Positions 31,075 to 42,309 of a stretch of DNA of 64,000 nucleotides are shown here, one piece after another. Source of the DNA: Dromiciops gliroides (lineage: Eukaryota; Chordata; Mammalia; Microbiotheria; Microbiotheriidae); NCBI RefSeq assembly GCF_019393635.1, contig NC_057867.1, positions 53,071,643 to 53,135,642 on the forward strand, read 5' to 3'. Made by a program: the position numbers and the translations under genes. The number at the start of each line of letters is the position of its first letter. Within the stretch, counting starts at the first letter, position 1. Below the pieces are notes generated by a model. That model was not told the origin of the DNA, ran no database searches, and saw nothing but the letters and a program-made list of their open reading frames with translations.

Positions 31075-31335
31075 GAAGTCTGATCAATGCAATGTTCAAC
31101 TGACCTTTTGAGGCTGAATCACAATGGCAAAGAGCAACCCTCCCACTTATGAGCAGGGAGGTGATGGACAAAAGGCATGGCACGAGGCATATACACTGTC
31201 AGGCTTGGCCAATGAGTTGATTTATTTGGTTTAACTCTACTCTATTACAAGAGAGGGTTCTGTAGAGCTGGGTAGTTATTGAGAAGTAACAGCAATATTA
31301 AAAAAAGAGCATCAATAAAACACTGAGGAAAAATA
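31075..31335 (+). repeat. Probable LINE 3'UTR fragment, sense
   Basis: GGGAGGTGATGGACAAAAGG, ACTGTCAGGCTTGGCCAATG and a final A/T-rich end resemble a LINE 3' end that I recall from marsupials but cannot name. Confidence 0.35.
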
Positions 31336-32335
31336 AAATTAAATTTTTAAAAAGGTCACAGTTGGCACTCTCATTTTTATTGTGAGATGGAGAAAATGTT
31401 TTCAGCAAACAGGGCATTCTAAATAAGATGAAAACACATGAGATGCCTTCATTTTTCAGTTTCTGTTTTTTAACCCTAAGTCAGTGATGTCTTTTGGGAA
31501 GGAAAGGGATTAATATTCTTTTTCTTGAAAACAGTCTTAATGAAGTCCAAGTAAAGGCTTCAAGCCAGTTCATTTTTTTTGCTCTTCTTAAGACTTCCCA
31601 GTTCCACTAATGACATCCTGCTCCAAGAGAATTAAAAGCAAATCATCAGATAATTTTATCTGTGAACATGAAGCTATTTTCTTTCAGTATTCAAATCCCT
31701 TTGAAATCATCTTCCCTTTAGCTCTTAATTTCTTATTAAGTGTGTTTTTGGTACAAGCCTGAAATCACCATTTAATTACCACAGATGGCTCTGCCTTGAT
31801 CACATTTTTTTCATTTTTTCCTAGTTAAGTCTTACCCTGGATCTTGCTCCAAGCAAGCTTTCTGTTGTGTTGGGGCTGAAATCCTGAAAATGGCAAAGCA
31901 AACATTGTTTACTCAATAAAACTGTGTGCAATGGGTTTTCCCCCCTTTTACTTTTTTCCTTTCACAGTAGTTCTTGGGAGAATCTTTTATATCAGACTTG
32001 CTTTCAGGTCTTCGATTCTTCCTCATTCCGTATGCCTGCTTTTCCACCTACCCCCACCCCCCTGAAATGTGTCTGAATTGTCCTGATGGCCTGGTCGTCG
32101 TCGCTATTAAAGTGAAGTGGAAGATTGGAGGTAATTATCTAGATTATTGAAAGACATAGATTCATCTGGATGTTTCTGCCAAGAGGACTCAGAGCTGGAA
32201 TGACAGAAAGCCTTGCCTCAGCTTGCCCCCCTCTGTCCTCATATTGTAAACCTGCTACAGACAAAAAAAGAAGGAAAAAGAAGCATTTCAAGAAGCTACT
32301 GTTTGCTCCCAGCACAGGTTAGGCTAGAGAGTAGG
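31336..32335. other. Longest repeat-poor island, candidate conserved non-coding sequence
   Basis: About 1 kb without a recognised repeat. Homeodomain-like words (ACCATTTAATTACCACAG, TTAATTTCTTATTAAG) and an isolated CpG cluster GGTCGTCGTCGC near 32093-32104 stand out. No coding frame is convincing. Confidence 0.45.
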
Positions 32336-32339
32336 ATGA

Positions 32340-32595
32340 CACATAGGTTAAAGAAACACAAGGTCCCAGCCAGTGTGAGTCTGAGGCAGGATTTCAACTG
32401 AGGCCTCCTGACTCCAGGTCCAGGACTCTAAGCACTATGCCTAGGCCTCCTCTCAAAAGACTATGAAAGGGAAAAAAAATTTCTAGGGTGGCTACAATGA
32501 TCTAAAGAAAAACAACAATGAAAGCTGAAAGGGACCTCAGAGGCTCTCTAATGTAAACACCCTCACTGGAGAGAGGGAGAAGTGGGAGAAAGAGA
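32340..32595 (-). repeat. MIR-type remnants, antisense
   Basis: TGAGGCCTCCTGACTCCAGG and CACTATGCCTAGGCCTCC at 32395-32450, then AAAGGGACCTCAGAGGCTCT near 32528. Confidence 0.5.
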
Positions 32596-32599
32596 GCTG

Positions 32600-32905
32600 T
32601 CCTTGGAAATAGTAATGTCACCAGTTCAAGTCCGACTTTGGACACTGAATGGCTGTTTGATCCTGGGAAAGTCACAGCCTCTCTAAGTCTCAATTTCTCA
32701 TTTGTAAAACTGGGAGCTGGGGCAGCTAGGTGGCGCAGTGGATAGAGCACCGGCCCTGGATTCAGGAATACCTGAGTTTAAATTCAGCCTCAGACACTTA
32801 ACACTTACTAGCTGTGTGACCCTGGGCAAGTCACTTAACCCCAGTTGCCTCACTAAAAAAAAAAATTAAAAGTAAAACTGGGAGTTGGCTTAGAGGATAT
32901 CTAAA
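32600..32905 (+). repeat. MIR-type SINE, sense, split by a short SINE
   Basis: CACCAGTTCAAGTCCGACTT, TCTCAATTTCTCATTTGTAA and, after the insert, GGGAGTTGGCTTAGAGGATA. Confidence 0.6.
32719..32871 (+). mobile_element. Short WSINE1/Mar1-type SINE, sense, inside a MIR
   Basis: Complete copy. GTAAAACTGGGAGCT (32704-32718) and GTAAAACTGGGAGTT (32872-32886) form a 15-bp duplication with one mismatch. Confidence 0.94.
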
Positions 32906-32913
32906 TTCCCTGT

Positions 32914-33165
32914 TGGGCAGCTAAGTGGCATTGCAGCGGATAGAGTGCTGGGCTTGGAGTCAGGAAGACTCATCTTCTGAGTTCAAATCTGGCCTCATAC
33001 ACTTCCTAGCTGTGTGACCCTGGGCAAGTCACTTCACCCTGTTTACCTCAGTTTCCTCATCTGTAAAATGAGCTGGAGAAGGAAATGGCCAACCACTCCA
33101 GCGTCTTTGCAAATAAAACCCCAAATGGAATCCAGTCCAACTCTGAAAAAATGATAGAATAACTG
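32914..33165 (+). mobile_element. Long Mar1-like SINE with decayed RTE-like tail, sense
   Basis: GGGCAGCTAAGTGGCATTGC, CTCAGTTTCCTCATCTGTAA, GAGCTGGAGAAGGAAATGGC, CACTCCAGCGTCTTTGC and CCCCAAATGGAATCC. It has an extra CATCTTCT next to the B box, as do the 44549 and 50315 copies in similar form. Confidence 0.88.
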
Positions 33166-33770
33166 AAAGTTCCCTCTTAAAACTAGATCAAGGATCCTAG
33201 TAGTCATTCAATAAATGTTTGTTGTACTGGACTGAAATCTAAATTCTTTAACAGACTGCTAACCACTTGATGCTTGTTACAAAACTCGAGATGAAGTCCT
33301 TTGGTCTATAGTTTGACTTCTCATATCTAACCAGACCCATTGGGATCTCTGACTCCTGAAATTCCCACATCTAACTCTAATCAACCTAATTCAAAGAACA
33401 GAAGTTTCAGGTCAGTTGTGCATCTTAACTGTTAGAGGGACTTTTCTAAGCAGGAATATAAGGAATATGGATGAAATGACAAGTTTAGCTCTGGTCCCTC
33501 AAAAACAAAACAATATGTAAAATACTTATGTCTTAGGAATGTTGTGAGCCATCAACAAGCCCGTGACAGCAAAGTGTTTGGCCAAATTTAGAATTCCACC
33601 TCTATGGCAGGAGCAAACAGTGGGAGGCCCAGTGGGAGGCATATGGCAGACATGTAATAAATCTTTATTGACTGAGAGACTAAGGTAGGTGCCTTCCCCG
33701 TGGTCACCTAATGGGAGATAGAGTATTAGAAGCTGGGTAGCTGGTTCCAGTCATTGCTTCTTTTACAGCA
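33166..33770. other. No gene; L2-like fragments only
   Basis: GTCATTCAATAAATGTTTGT near 33205 is an L2-like tip. The rest is unrecognised. Confidence 0.4.
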
Positions 33771-33771
33771 C

Positions 33772-33945
33772 CACCAACTTCAGAGCTGGATGAAACTGTG
33801 AAGGACATTTAGTCCAACCTTTTCACTTGATAGAGGGAGAAACTGAGGTCTGAAGACAAGGGAGTGACTTATCCAAGGCCACACTAACAAGTTAGGGGAT
33901 AAGCCAAAACTAGAACCTAGTACTTAGGTCTCTCAGCCACACTTC
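33772..33945 (-). repeat. MIR-type SINE, antisense
   Basis: CATTTAGTCCAACCTTTTCA, GAGAAACTGAGGTCTGAAG and ACTTATCCAAGGCCACACTA. Confidence 0.65.
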
Positions 33946-33957
33946 CCCTGTCCCAAT

Positions 33958-34560
<603 letters not shown>

Positions 34561-34819
34561 AACACAGGGAATCTTGAATGAAGTCTTGCTTAATGACAGG
34601 TAGATTATACCAACTCACAAATAATGGAGAAAACATATAAATTAGGCATCAGTTTGAAGAACTGATTTTAAAATGCCATTTAAATTAATCCATGAAAATG
34701 TAAACATGGGTAAACATGGAAATTTTCATGTGATTACAAATAATTAAAACCACTGGAGAAATCTGAACAACATGAGAGCAGAGAGAAAGCAGAAGGGGAG
34801 AGCGCAATGCATTGAGATG

Positions 34820-35020
34820 TCATCAAACTTACAGCTCGACTGGACCTTAGGGATGGCCAGATCCAAGCTTCTCCTTTTTAAAAGGTGCAAAGTGATGCCT
34901 GGAGAAGGGAAGGGACTTATTCTTTAGAGAAGAACTATAAGTGACTTGAGAGGCAGCATGGCACAATAGATAGTCTATGGGACTTGGAGCCCGAGTTCAA
35001 ATCATTCCTCAGACCCTAAA
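34820..35020. repeat. Antisense MIR fragment and sense SINE fragment
   Basis: 34820-34925 is antisense (ACTGGACCTTAGGGATGGCC). 34945-35020 is sense (GAGGCAGCATGGCACAATAG, CCGAGTTCAAATCATTCC). Confidence 0.5.
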
Positions 35021-35041
35021 ATAAGGTTATTTAGATTTGAT

Positions 35042-35239
35042 CAGGCATTCTTAAGCTGGGATCCGTGAACTGGTTTTTAAAAGAAATATTCTTATAAACA
35101 TATTTCAGTAAAATTGATTTCCTCTGTTGTGCTGGATTTTGTAATCTTATACAATGAAAAGCATCATTCTGGAAAGCACTCCATAGGCTCTCTCAGACTG
35201 ACAGAGGAGTCCAGGACACACAAAAGAAATCTTGGCCCA
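35042..35239 (+). repeat. Probable non-autonomous hAT-type DNA transposon
   Basis: Starts CAGGCATTCTTAAGCTGGGA and ends with a weak inverted counterpart (AAAGAAATCTTGGCCCA). The left end shares its pattern with 52435-52650. Eight-base flanking repeats are not preserved. Family name not known. Confidence 0.45.
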
Positions 35240-35324
35240 GATAGTCTCCAATATAATCATTCAAGAAACGCGCAGAATCTATTGTCTGCTGCGTATTGGG
35301 GATACAAACCCATGGAACCAAAGA

Positions 35325-35505
35325 TGGAGAGCTGGTAAATAAAGGGGTTGGAATCTAAGGACTCAGATTCAAAATCCACTTCCCTTTTGTTATGTGAGCT
35401 CAGGCAAGCCACTTTCCCGGTAAAGAGCCCAAGTTCCCTCATCTAGAAAACAAAGGACTCAGACTCCAAGATTGTTTCCAAGTCCAGGAGATCATTATAG
35501 GATCT
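35325..35505 (+). repeat. MIR-type SINE, sense
   Basis: CTCAGATTCAAAATCCACTT, GTTATGTGAGCTCAGGCAAG and AAGTTCCCTCATCTAG. Confidence 0.55.
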
Positions 35506-36529
35506 TTAGACCTGTCTTCCAGGTCTGTCTCTGCTGTGATCTAGAAGTCAGTATTCACCAGCTGGAACTGTCACCCATTTTCATCCTCAGGGGGAATAGC
35601 TTTACAGTATTGGAACAGAGGGAAAAGAGGAAAACACCCCAATAATTCCTAGTAGGACCCTACAAATTACTATGAATTCCCAAAGGTCTCAATCAAAAAT
35701 GATACCCCAGACCCCCATCCTTCCATTTCTATTTTCTCCCTAGGTTGACTGGGTTAGAAGAGAACCCAGGTATTCCAAAGTGTATTTTTTAAGCTATATG
35801 CCTCATTGGCATGAAAGAGAAAAGACACTTAGAGATACAACCTAAATGTGAAATTAGCAAGCTCTTATGCCTGATCCTAAGTACATGATTACCCATCTCT
35901 GTTAAAAGGACATATTAATGACTGTGACCCTTTGTACAAAGAGCCTCACGAGGCACTTGAGATGGTCCAGCTCTGCCAGAGACTGAGAAGGTTAAATTAC
36001 CAATCATCAGGCATAATTCCCTCATTGCCAAAGAAACTGCATAACCTTTTGTGAATCATGAGGCTGTCACTCTTTCTTTCATATATAAATGCTTTAGAGA
36101 AACGACTTGCCAAAGAAAACTACTCCTCTCCAAGTTCTGGGTACAAAGTTGCTTCCCTAATACTGACAACATTCCTCTTTCCAGAAAAACAAAAAACTCA
36201 CAAGACTGCTGAATGTACATGGGGTTTGTTGGAAATGATCCTTGCTTTCCCCATCTGGAAAATGAGGTTATTCCCACAAGCCATCTTACAGGGTCCAAGT
36301 GAGGAAAGAGCTTTGGAAATCTTAAAGCAGAGCTTTGGAATATTTGGGGTTTGTTTCCTGGGCCCTTCTGGAAGTCTGGTGAAGCATTTAAGTATGGAAT
36401 ATTATATAGGAAAGTAATGGTATTGAAATAGTTATGAAAATAGAAAGAAAAAAAACAGTAGAGATCCCAGGTTAAGGATCCTTTTTCCAAAGCAACATAG
36501 AGAGGGGATTGTGACAATTTAAAATCATA
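35506..36529. other. No gene; one weak SINE fragment
   Basis: CCCATCTGGAAAATGAGGTT near 36251 and CTTTGGAAATCTTAAAG near 36310 suggest a sense MIR 3' half at 36226-36345. Overlapping opposite-strand frames at 36056-36517 show no domain. Confidence 0.4.
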
Positions 36530-37170
36530 GAATTATTATTGTTTTTCTAATACATATTAATACAAAATTATTTTCTAATATATGTTTAAACATATAAAAT
36601 AAATGTTATTTTTCCAGTATATGATTAATGTCATATACACATATAAAACAAATTATTTTCTATATATAAAATAGTATTTATAATATAAATATATAACTGT
36701 TTTTCTGTACATATATAAAATAAATATTATTTTCTAATATATAATTATTTTTCTATACATATATAAAACAAACATTACTTTTCTAATATATTAACATGTA
36801 AGTATTTTCTATACATATGTAAAACAAATATTATTTACTAATATATTATATAATTATTTTCTAAGAAATATATTATTTTTCTGTACATATAAAATAATTA
36901 ATATTTTCTAATATACAATTATTTCCCATACATTTAATAAACATTATATAATATATACACACATATACACTATACTATAGATAGTATACTATACACATAA
37001 CTATACTATATATAAATATATGATATACATATATAATAAATGTTACTTTTCTAATATATTAATATATGTATCTTTCTATATATATAAAATAAACATTCTC
37101 TTTCTAATATTTTAATGTCTAAGTTTTTTTCTATGCATATATAAACTCAATATTCTTTTTCTGATATGTA
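36530..37170. repeat. AT-rich degenerate minisatellite, about 640 bp
   Basis: A unit of about 48-70 bp recurs: TTTTCTAATATAT, then AATTATTTTTCTATACATAT, then AAAACAAATATTA. The word TTTCTAATA(T/C) appears about eight times. Units vary in length, and almost no G or C is present outside them. Confidence 0.75.
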
Positions 37171-37590
37171 TAAAATATAGAAGCCAGAGAGGATGAAAAG
37201 CCAGCCTTTGAGACCTCTCACATTCCAGCCTCATCTCTGACATGTACATGAGACCCTGGGAAGTCCAGTTTGCCAGGCAATGCTCTGAGGTTTTCAGTTG
37301 CCAGACTACAGATGTTCTTTACCTACAGAGGAATGTTCTACATTGTTCTACACCAATGAAACCATAGGGATGAACTCTGCACCTCTCTGAAGTATCATTA
37401 CTACTCAGGTACATACTGTCTAATGGTGAATCAAAATGACAGTTTATATAAACAAAAGATCATGGCTTTAGTGCTCAATAAAAATGCTCTGATGACTGCA
37501 TATCAATACTGTTTTCTTCACTTCGCAGATTCTAAGGAGACAATTTTGGCTTGCGACAGAGAGAACATTTAACTCTGATTTCTACATTGC
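37171..37590. other. No gene or recognised repeat
   Basis: Complex sequence right of the AT-rich array; nothing recognised. Confidence 0.4.
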
Positions 37591-37594
37591 TTTG

Positions 37595-37760
37595 GACTGC
37601 TTAGCTTACGAGGTATTTTCCTAAGCTGATTCCCGCAATCACTCTGTACGGTAGGAAGCACAAGTATGATTATCACACCCACTTTGCAACTGAGTTTCGT
37701 AGATGTGAAATGACTTTGTCAAGGTCACTCATTAATCTCCCATTGGACTAAATCAAATCC
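37595..37760 (-). repeat. MIR-type SINE remnant, antisense
   Basis: ATTATCACACCCACTTTGCA, GACTTTGTCAAGGTCACTC. Confidence 0.45.
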
Positions 37761-37837
37761 ATTCAAACTCATGTTAGCTCTGACTTTAGGCCCTGCAGTC
37801 ATAAAATTATCTCATTTTGCCCCTCAATTATTAGACT

Positions 37838-38094
37838 AAGGGCAGCTAGGTGGGTTAGTGTATAAAGCACCAGCCCTGGAGTCAGGACGACCTGAATTCA
37901 AATTCAACCTCAGACACGTATTAGCTGGGTGACTGTGGGCAAGTCACTTCACCCTGTTTTCCTCAGTTTCCTCATCTATCAAATGAACTGGAGAAGGAAA
38001 TGGCAAACCACTCCAGCGTCTTTGCCAAAAAAAACCCCAAATACGGTCAAGAAGAGTCAGACAAGACTGAAAACAATTAAACAACAACAACAAC
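37838..38094 (+). mobile_element. Long Mar1-like SINE with RTE-like tail, sense
   Basis: GGGCAGCTAGGTGGGTTAGT, CACCCTGTTTTCCTCAGTTT, GAACTGGAGAAGGAAATGGC, CACTCCAGCGTCTTTGCC, AAGAAGAGTCAGACAAGACT and an (AAC)n end. Confidence 0.9.
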
Positions 38095-38649
38095 AGGGCT
38101 TAGTCTGTTGTATTAAGAATTAAAAGTACCACCTATCTCACTAACTCTGTCTAAACCTTAGCCTAGTAAGGACTTCTCCCTCTTGGGTCTCTCTTTCCTC
38201 CACTTTAAAATGAAGAGTTTAGACTAGGTGACACATGCAGTCCCTACTTAAGTGACTCCAAATGTTCATCTCTGTACAATAAACCTCGTAAACACAAGCA
38301 TGAAGTAGGAGAAATTCTGTGGTTTGTGAAGAAGCTGTGGGGTCCAGATAGGGTAACAGAGGAGCAGTCTGGGAGCTACTGAGAAGCATGAGGCCATTGG
38401 TCATCTCGGGGTGCAGCAAAGGAGGTGGGAAAGGGCTGAAGTTACACAGCACGAAATCTACGATAAGTCCTACTCACCTGCCTCACCCCCAAAGATTACT
38501 AACCATGGCAAAAATAATGTTTACAAGAGAAAAAAGTCCATTTTGAAAAAGAGGAAAAACCCAAATTCAATCAAAAGAATCTAACATATCCCCTTCCTAA
38601 ATAATCAGCTTTGGGGCCCAAATTTGACTTTGTTTTTTTTCAGGGTGGT
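38095..38649. other. No gene; weak SINE trace
   Basis: CTTTCCTCCACTTTAAAATG near 38194 may be a SINE CORE trace; otherwise nothing is recognised. Confidence 0.35.
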
Positions 38650-38880
38650 TTATAAAGAACAGGCAAGGTCCTACAGATTTGAGGAAGGGCAAATGTGATT
38701 TCAATGTTCAAAAAAGCAAAGAGAATGAAATCTGCAAAACACAGGCTAATGAGCTTGACTTCAATTCCCGGCAAAATTCTAGAATATATTATTAAAGGGA
38801 TCATTAGAAAACAACTAGAAAAGAAATGAGAGATCACAAAGGGCTAGCACGACTTCATTAAGAATCCCTGTCTTAAAATA
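38650..38880 (+). pseudogene. CR1/L3-type reverse-transcriptase fragment
   Basis: One frame reads LMSLTSIPGKILEYIIKGII (from about 38748), matching the conserved SLTSVPGK block in the reverse-transcriptase domain of CR1/L3 LINEs. The following HKG*HDFIKNPCL corresponds to the downstream QHGF...CL block with a stop in it. Upstream a shifted frame gives KANVISMFKKAK. It is a short broken relic that abuts the HAL1 element. Confidence 0.7.
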
Positions 38881-38903
38881 ACTTAAAGCAACAGAACTTC
38901 GGG

Positions 38904-38912
38904 CAAGATGGC
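38904..38912 (+). promoter_or_regulatory. YY1-like site at the HAL1 5' end
   Basis: CAAGATGGC lies near the presumed element start. Human L1 has a YY1 site with the core CAAGATGG close to its first base, which positions transcription initiation. The similarity in word and place is suggestive only. Confidence 0.45.
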
Positions 38913-39999
38913 TGAGTGAGATGTTATGTCTAAGCTCAGATTCATCTCATTACCTCAAAACAGAAAGGGGGGAGAATATGGGAGGGGTAAAATAATGCAG
39001 AGAAAAATCTCCTGAAGAGAATAATATTCTGTAATAACTACAGTTAGAACCCAAGAAAAGAGAATGGAATAACCATAACCATACATACAACCACCGTACC
39101 TCAAAATTATAACAAAAGAATTTAAAGAAGAGATAAGGAGTGAAATTTGAATTTGTTTAATGTAAAGCCGAAAAGGAGAATTGATGGCTTAGAAGAGAAG
39201 CTAGAAATCACAGCATAGCAACATAGCACTCACCTTGAAACATAACATAGGCAGGCAGAGTCTCACCTGAGCTCTCCCAAATTCCTGTATGAGCAACTTG
39301 AAATTTTACAAATTCGAAATGAATTCCGGAGCGGCAGAGACCAGAACAAGATGGGGTGAAACAATTTTCCAGCCCAGGACAACTTACGAGGTTGGCAGGA
39401 AAGCTTTGTCTCACTGCTGTGAGAATTCAGCAGACGGCCGTGCCGAGCCCCCCTCCCCCCACTTCTGCACTATCCTGCACCCAGGCCTCGGGCCCAGGCG
39501 CGACAGAATGGGCAGCACCTGCTTCCTTTCAGAACTTTCAGTCCATGAATGGTAACGGAGTCAGGAGATTACAGGGGTCCCTTTTCTGGCACTGGGTGTA
39601 TGACTCTGTTGCATTGCCCATTGAAGACCCAGGTCCCAGTTCTAGGGTGAGGAGGAGGAGCATTAGCACACCAGAGCATTTGGCTGCAGGGGAGAGAGAC
39701 CTTAGTCAAAATTCCAGGGTGGAAAAGAGTGCTCCTGGTCACCAGAGCACAGGCCAGAAGAGCAGTAAACACACCTCTCCCTAGATCATACCACCCTGGA
39801 AGAACTGAAAACTTACAGACCCCCAGAACTAGCCTTGAAATCAGCTGCACACAAAACAAAACAAAAAAACAAACCCCAAACAAACCAAAACAAAGAAAAA
39901 CAACCTAAAGCTTGGGATAGTGTCCCCTTCATGCTAGGAGCAGAGCCCAGCTTTAACATAGAAAGTTAAAAGTCAAGAAATGGGCTGGAAAAACCAGTA

Positions 40000-41530
40000 A
40001 ACAATAACAAAATAGAACCTGACCATAGAAAGTTATAGAGTCAAAACACAAACACAGAAGACAATCAAGTTAAAACTACTACATCAGAAGCCTCAAAGAA
40101 AAATGTAAATTTATGTCAGCCCCCAAAACAATTCCTGGAAGAGCTCCAAATGGATTTTCAAAATCAAATAAGAGAGGGAAAGGAAAACTGGGGAAAAGTT
40201 AGAATGACATAAGAAAAACATGAAGAGTCAACAGCTTTGCAAAGGAGACACAAAAATATTGAAGAAAATAATACCTTAAAAAACAGCATAGGCCAAATGA
40301 CAAAAGAGGCAAGAAATACAGTAGAGAAAAACTTCTTAAAAAGCAAAATTGGCCAAATGGACAATAGACAATAATTCACTGAAGAGAACAAGTCTTTAAA
40401 TAGTAGGATTGGCCAAATGGAAAAGGAGGTACGAACGTCACTGAAAAAAATTCCTTAAAAATTAGAATTGGGCAGGTGGAAGCTAATGATTCCATGAGAC
40501 AACAAGAAATAATCAAACACAATCAAAAGAATGAAAAAATAGAAGAAAATGTTGGAAAAACAATTGACCTGGAAAACAGATGCAAAAGAGATAATTTAAG
40601 AATTATTTGACTACCAGTCAGCAAAACTAGGAGAACATTGTACACAGTAACAGCAATATTGTGTGATGATCAACTGTGATAGACTTAGCTCCTCTCAGCA
40701 ACACAATGATCCAAGACATGTCCAAAGGACTCATGATGGAAAATGCTCTCCACCTCCAGAAAAAGAACTGTGGGATCTGAATGAAGATTGAACCATACTG
40801 TTTCTACTCTTTTTTGAGTTTTTTTCCTTTTGTTCTGATTCTTTTTTCACAACATGACTAACGAAGAAATATGTTTAATATGATTGTACATATATAACCT
40901 ATATTAGATGGCTTTCTTTTGGGGGGAGGAGGGAGGAAAGGGAGGGAGAGAGAAAAATTTGGAACTAGAAATCTTATAAAAACAAATGTTGAAAACTATC
41001 CTGACATGTAACTGGAAAAAACAAAATACTATTAAAATTGAATTTCCTCACTTTGAAATTCTCACTAAATTGAAAATAAAAGTATTGGACTACCAGAAAT
41101 CCAGGATAAAAAAGAACCTAGACATCATTTTTCAAGGAATTATCAAGGAAAACTAGCCTGATATTCCAAAACCAGAGGTTGAAATGGAAAGAATCCACCA
41201 ATTACCTCATGAAAGAGATCCCAAAATGAAAACTCCTGGCAATATTATAGCCAAATTCCAGAGCTCCCATGTCAAGAAGAAAATATTGCAACAAGCATCT
41301 AGAAAGAAACAATTAAAAACTGGGTAGCCACAGTCATGATCACCCAAGATTTTGCAGCTTCTACATTAAAGGTTCAGAGGGCTTGGAATATGATATTCCA
41401 GAGGGCAAAGGAGCTAGCATTGCAACCAAGAATCATCTACCCAGCAAAAATGAGTATAATCCATCAGGGGGAAAATGTATATTCAATGAAAGAGAGGACT
41501 TTCAAGCATTCCTGAAGAACAAAACCAGAA
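40000..41530 (+). pseudogene. HAL1/L1 ORF1 relic (coiled coil, RRM start, C-terminal domain)
   Basis: ORF1p is the trimeric RNA-binding chaperone of L1. Here the coiled-coil part is visible as four 60-bp repeats (40261-40500). Then the frame reads ENRCKRDNLRII*LP near 40577-40617, the usual entry to the RRM domain. After the inserted L1 end, coding resumes with SIGLPE (41082-41099), VEMERIHQLPHERDPKM (about 41170-41230) and the C-terminal QPRIIYPAKMSI (about 41428-41463). These match the order of L1 ORF1p domains. Several stops and at least two frame changes make it dead. Confidence 0.8.
40618..41082 (+). mobile_element. 5'-truncated L1 3' end inserted into HAL1 ORF1
   Basis: Begins inside the 3'UTR (ACTAGGAGAACATTGTACAC, AGTAACAGCAATATTGTG) and runs to AACAAATGTTGAAAACTATC and ACTATTAAAATTG. 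TATTTGACTACCAG (40604-40617) and TATTGGACTACCAG (41083-41096) form a 14-bp duplication with one mismatch. Between the usual L1 end and the right repeat lie about 43 extra bases ending in GAAAATAAAAG. Confidence 0.85.
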
Positions 41531-42167
41531 CTGAACAGAAAATCTAACTTTCAAAAACAAGACTCAAGAGAAACAAAAAAAAGTTAACTGGGAAATAGAA
41601 ATCATAAGGCATTCAATAAGGTTATACTGTTTACATTCCTACATGGGAAGATGATACTTGTAACTCCTAATAACTTTATCATTATTAGGGCAGTTAGGAA
41701 TGATATCTAAAAAATAAAATTAAGGGGTAAGAAAGAGGAATGCACTAGGAAAAGGGGAAAGTGAAAGGTAAATTGGGATAAATTATCCCACATAAAAGAG
41801 GTGTGAAAGAGCTTTTACAGTGGCAGGGAAGACAGGAGAGGAGGGGAGGTCTTGAACCTCACTTTCATTAGAATTGCCTCAAAGAGAGTATGATATACAC
41901 ACTGAATTGCACATAGAAATCTTACCCTACAGGAAAGTAAGAGGGAAAGGAGATAAGAGAAAAAAGGGAGAGCAGATTGGGAGAGGTGGTATAGTCAGAA
42001 ACAAAACACTTTTGAGGATGAATAAGGTGAAAGGAAAGAAACAGTGGGATAAACATGGGGAGAAATAGGATGGACAGAAATACACTGTAATTAATCATAA
42101 CTATGAAAAATGTTTACAGCATGTTTCTCAAAGGCCTTATTTCTCAAATATATAGAGAATGGAAAGG

Positions 42168-42300
42168 GGCAGCTAGGTGGCACAGTGGATAAAGCACAGG
42201 CCTGGATTCAGGAGGACCTGAGTTCAAATCCGGTCTCAGACACTTGACACTTACTAGCTGTGTGACCCTGGGCAAGTCACTTAACCCTCATTTCCCTGAA
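42168..42300 (+). mobile_element. Short WSINE1/Mar1-type SINE, sense, inside HAL1
   Basis: GGGGCAGCTAGGTGGCACAG to TTAACCCTCATTTCCCTG plus A8. GAGAATGGA occurs just left (42156-42164) and again a little right (about 42314-42322) of the element, so the duplication is short or decayed. Confidence 0.9.
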
Positions 42301-42309
42301 AAAAAATGT

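Noticed and set aside
36056-36517. 153-codon minus-strand and 119-codon plus-strand frames
   Set aside because: They overlap each other, have no recognisable domain or codon-like pattern, and contain a SINE CORE trace.
39356-39784. 142-codon frame in the HAL1 5'UTR region
   Set aside because: It lies upstream of ORF1 in GC-richer untranslated sequence, has no ORF1p-like motif and overlaps frames on both strands.
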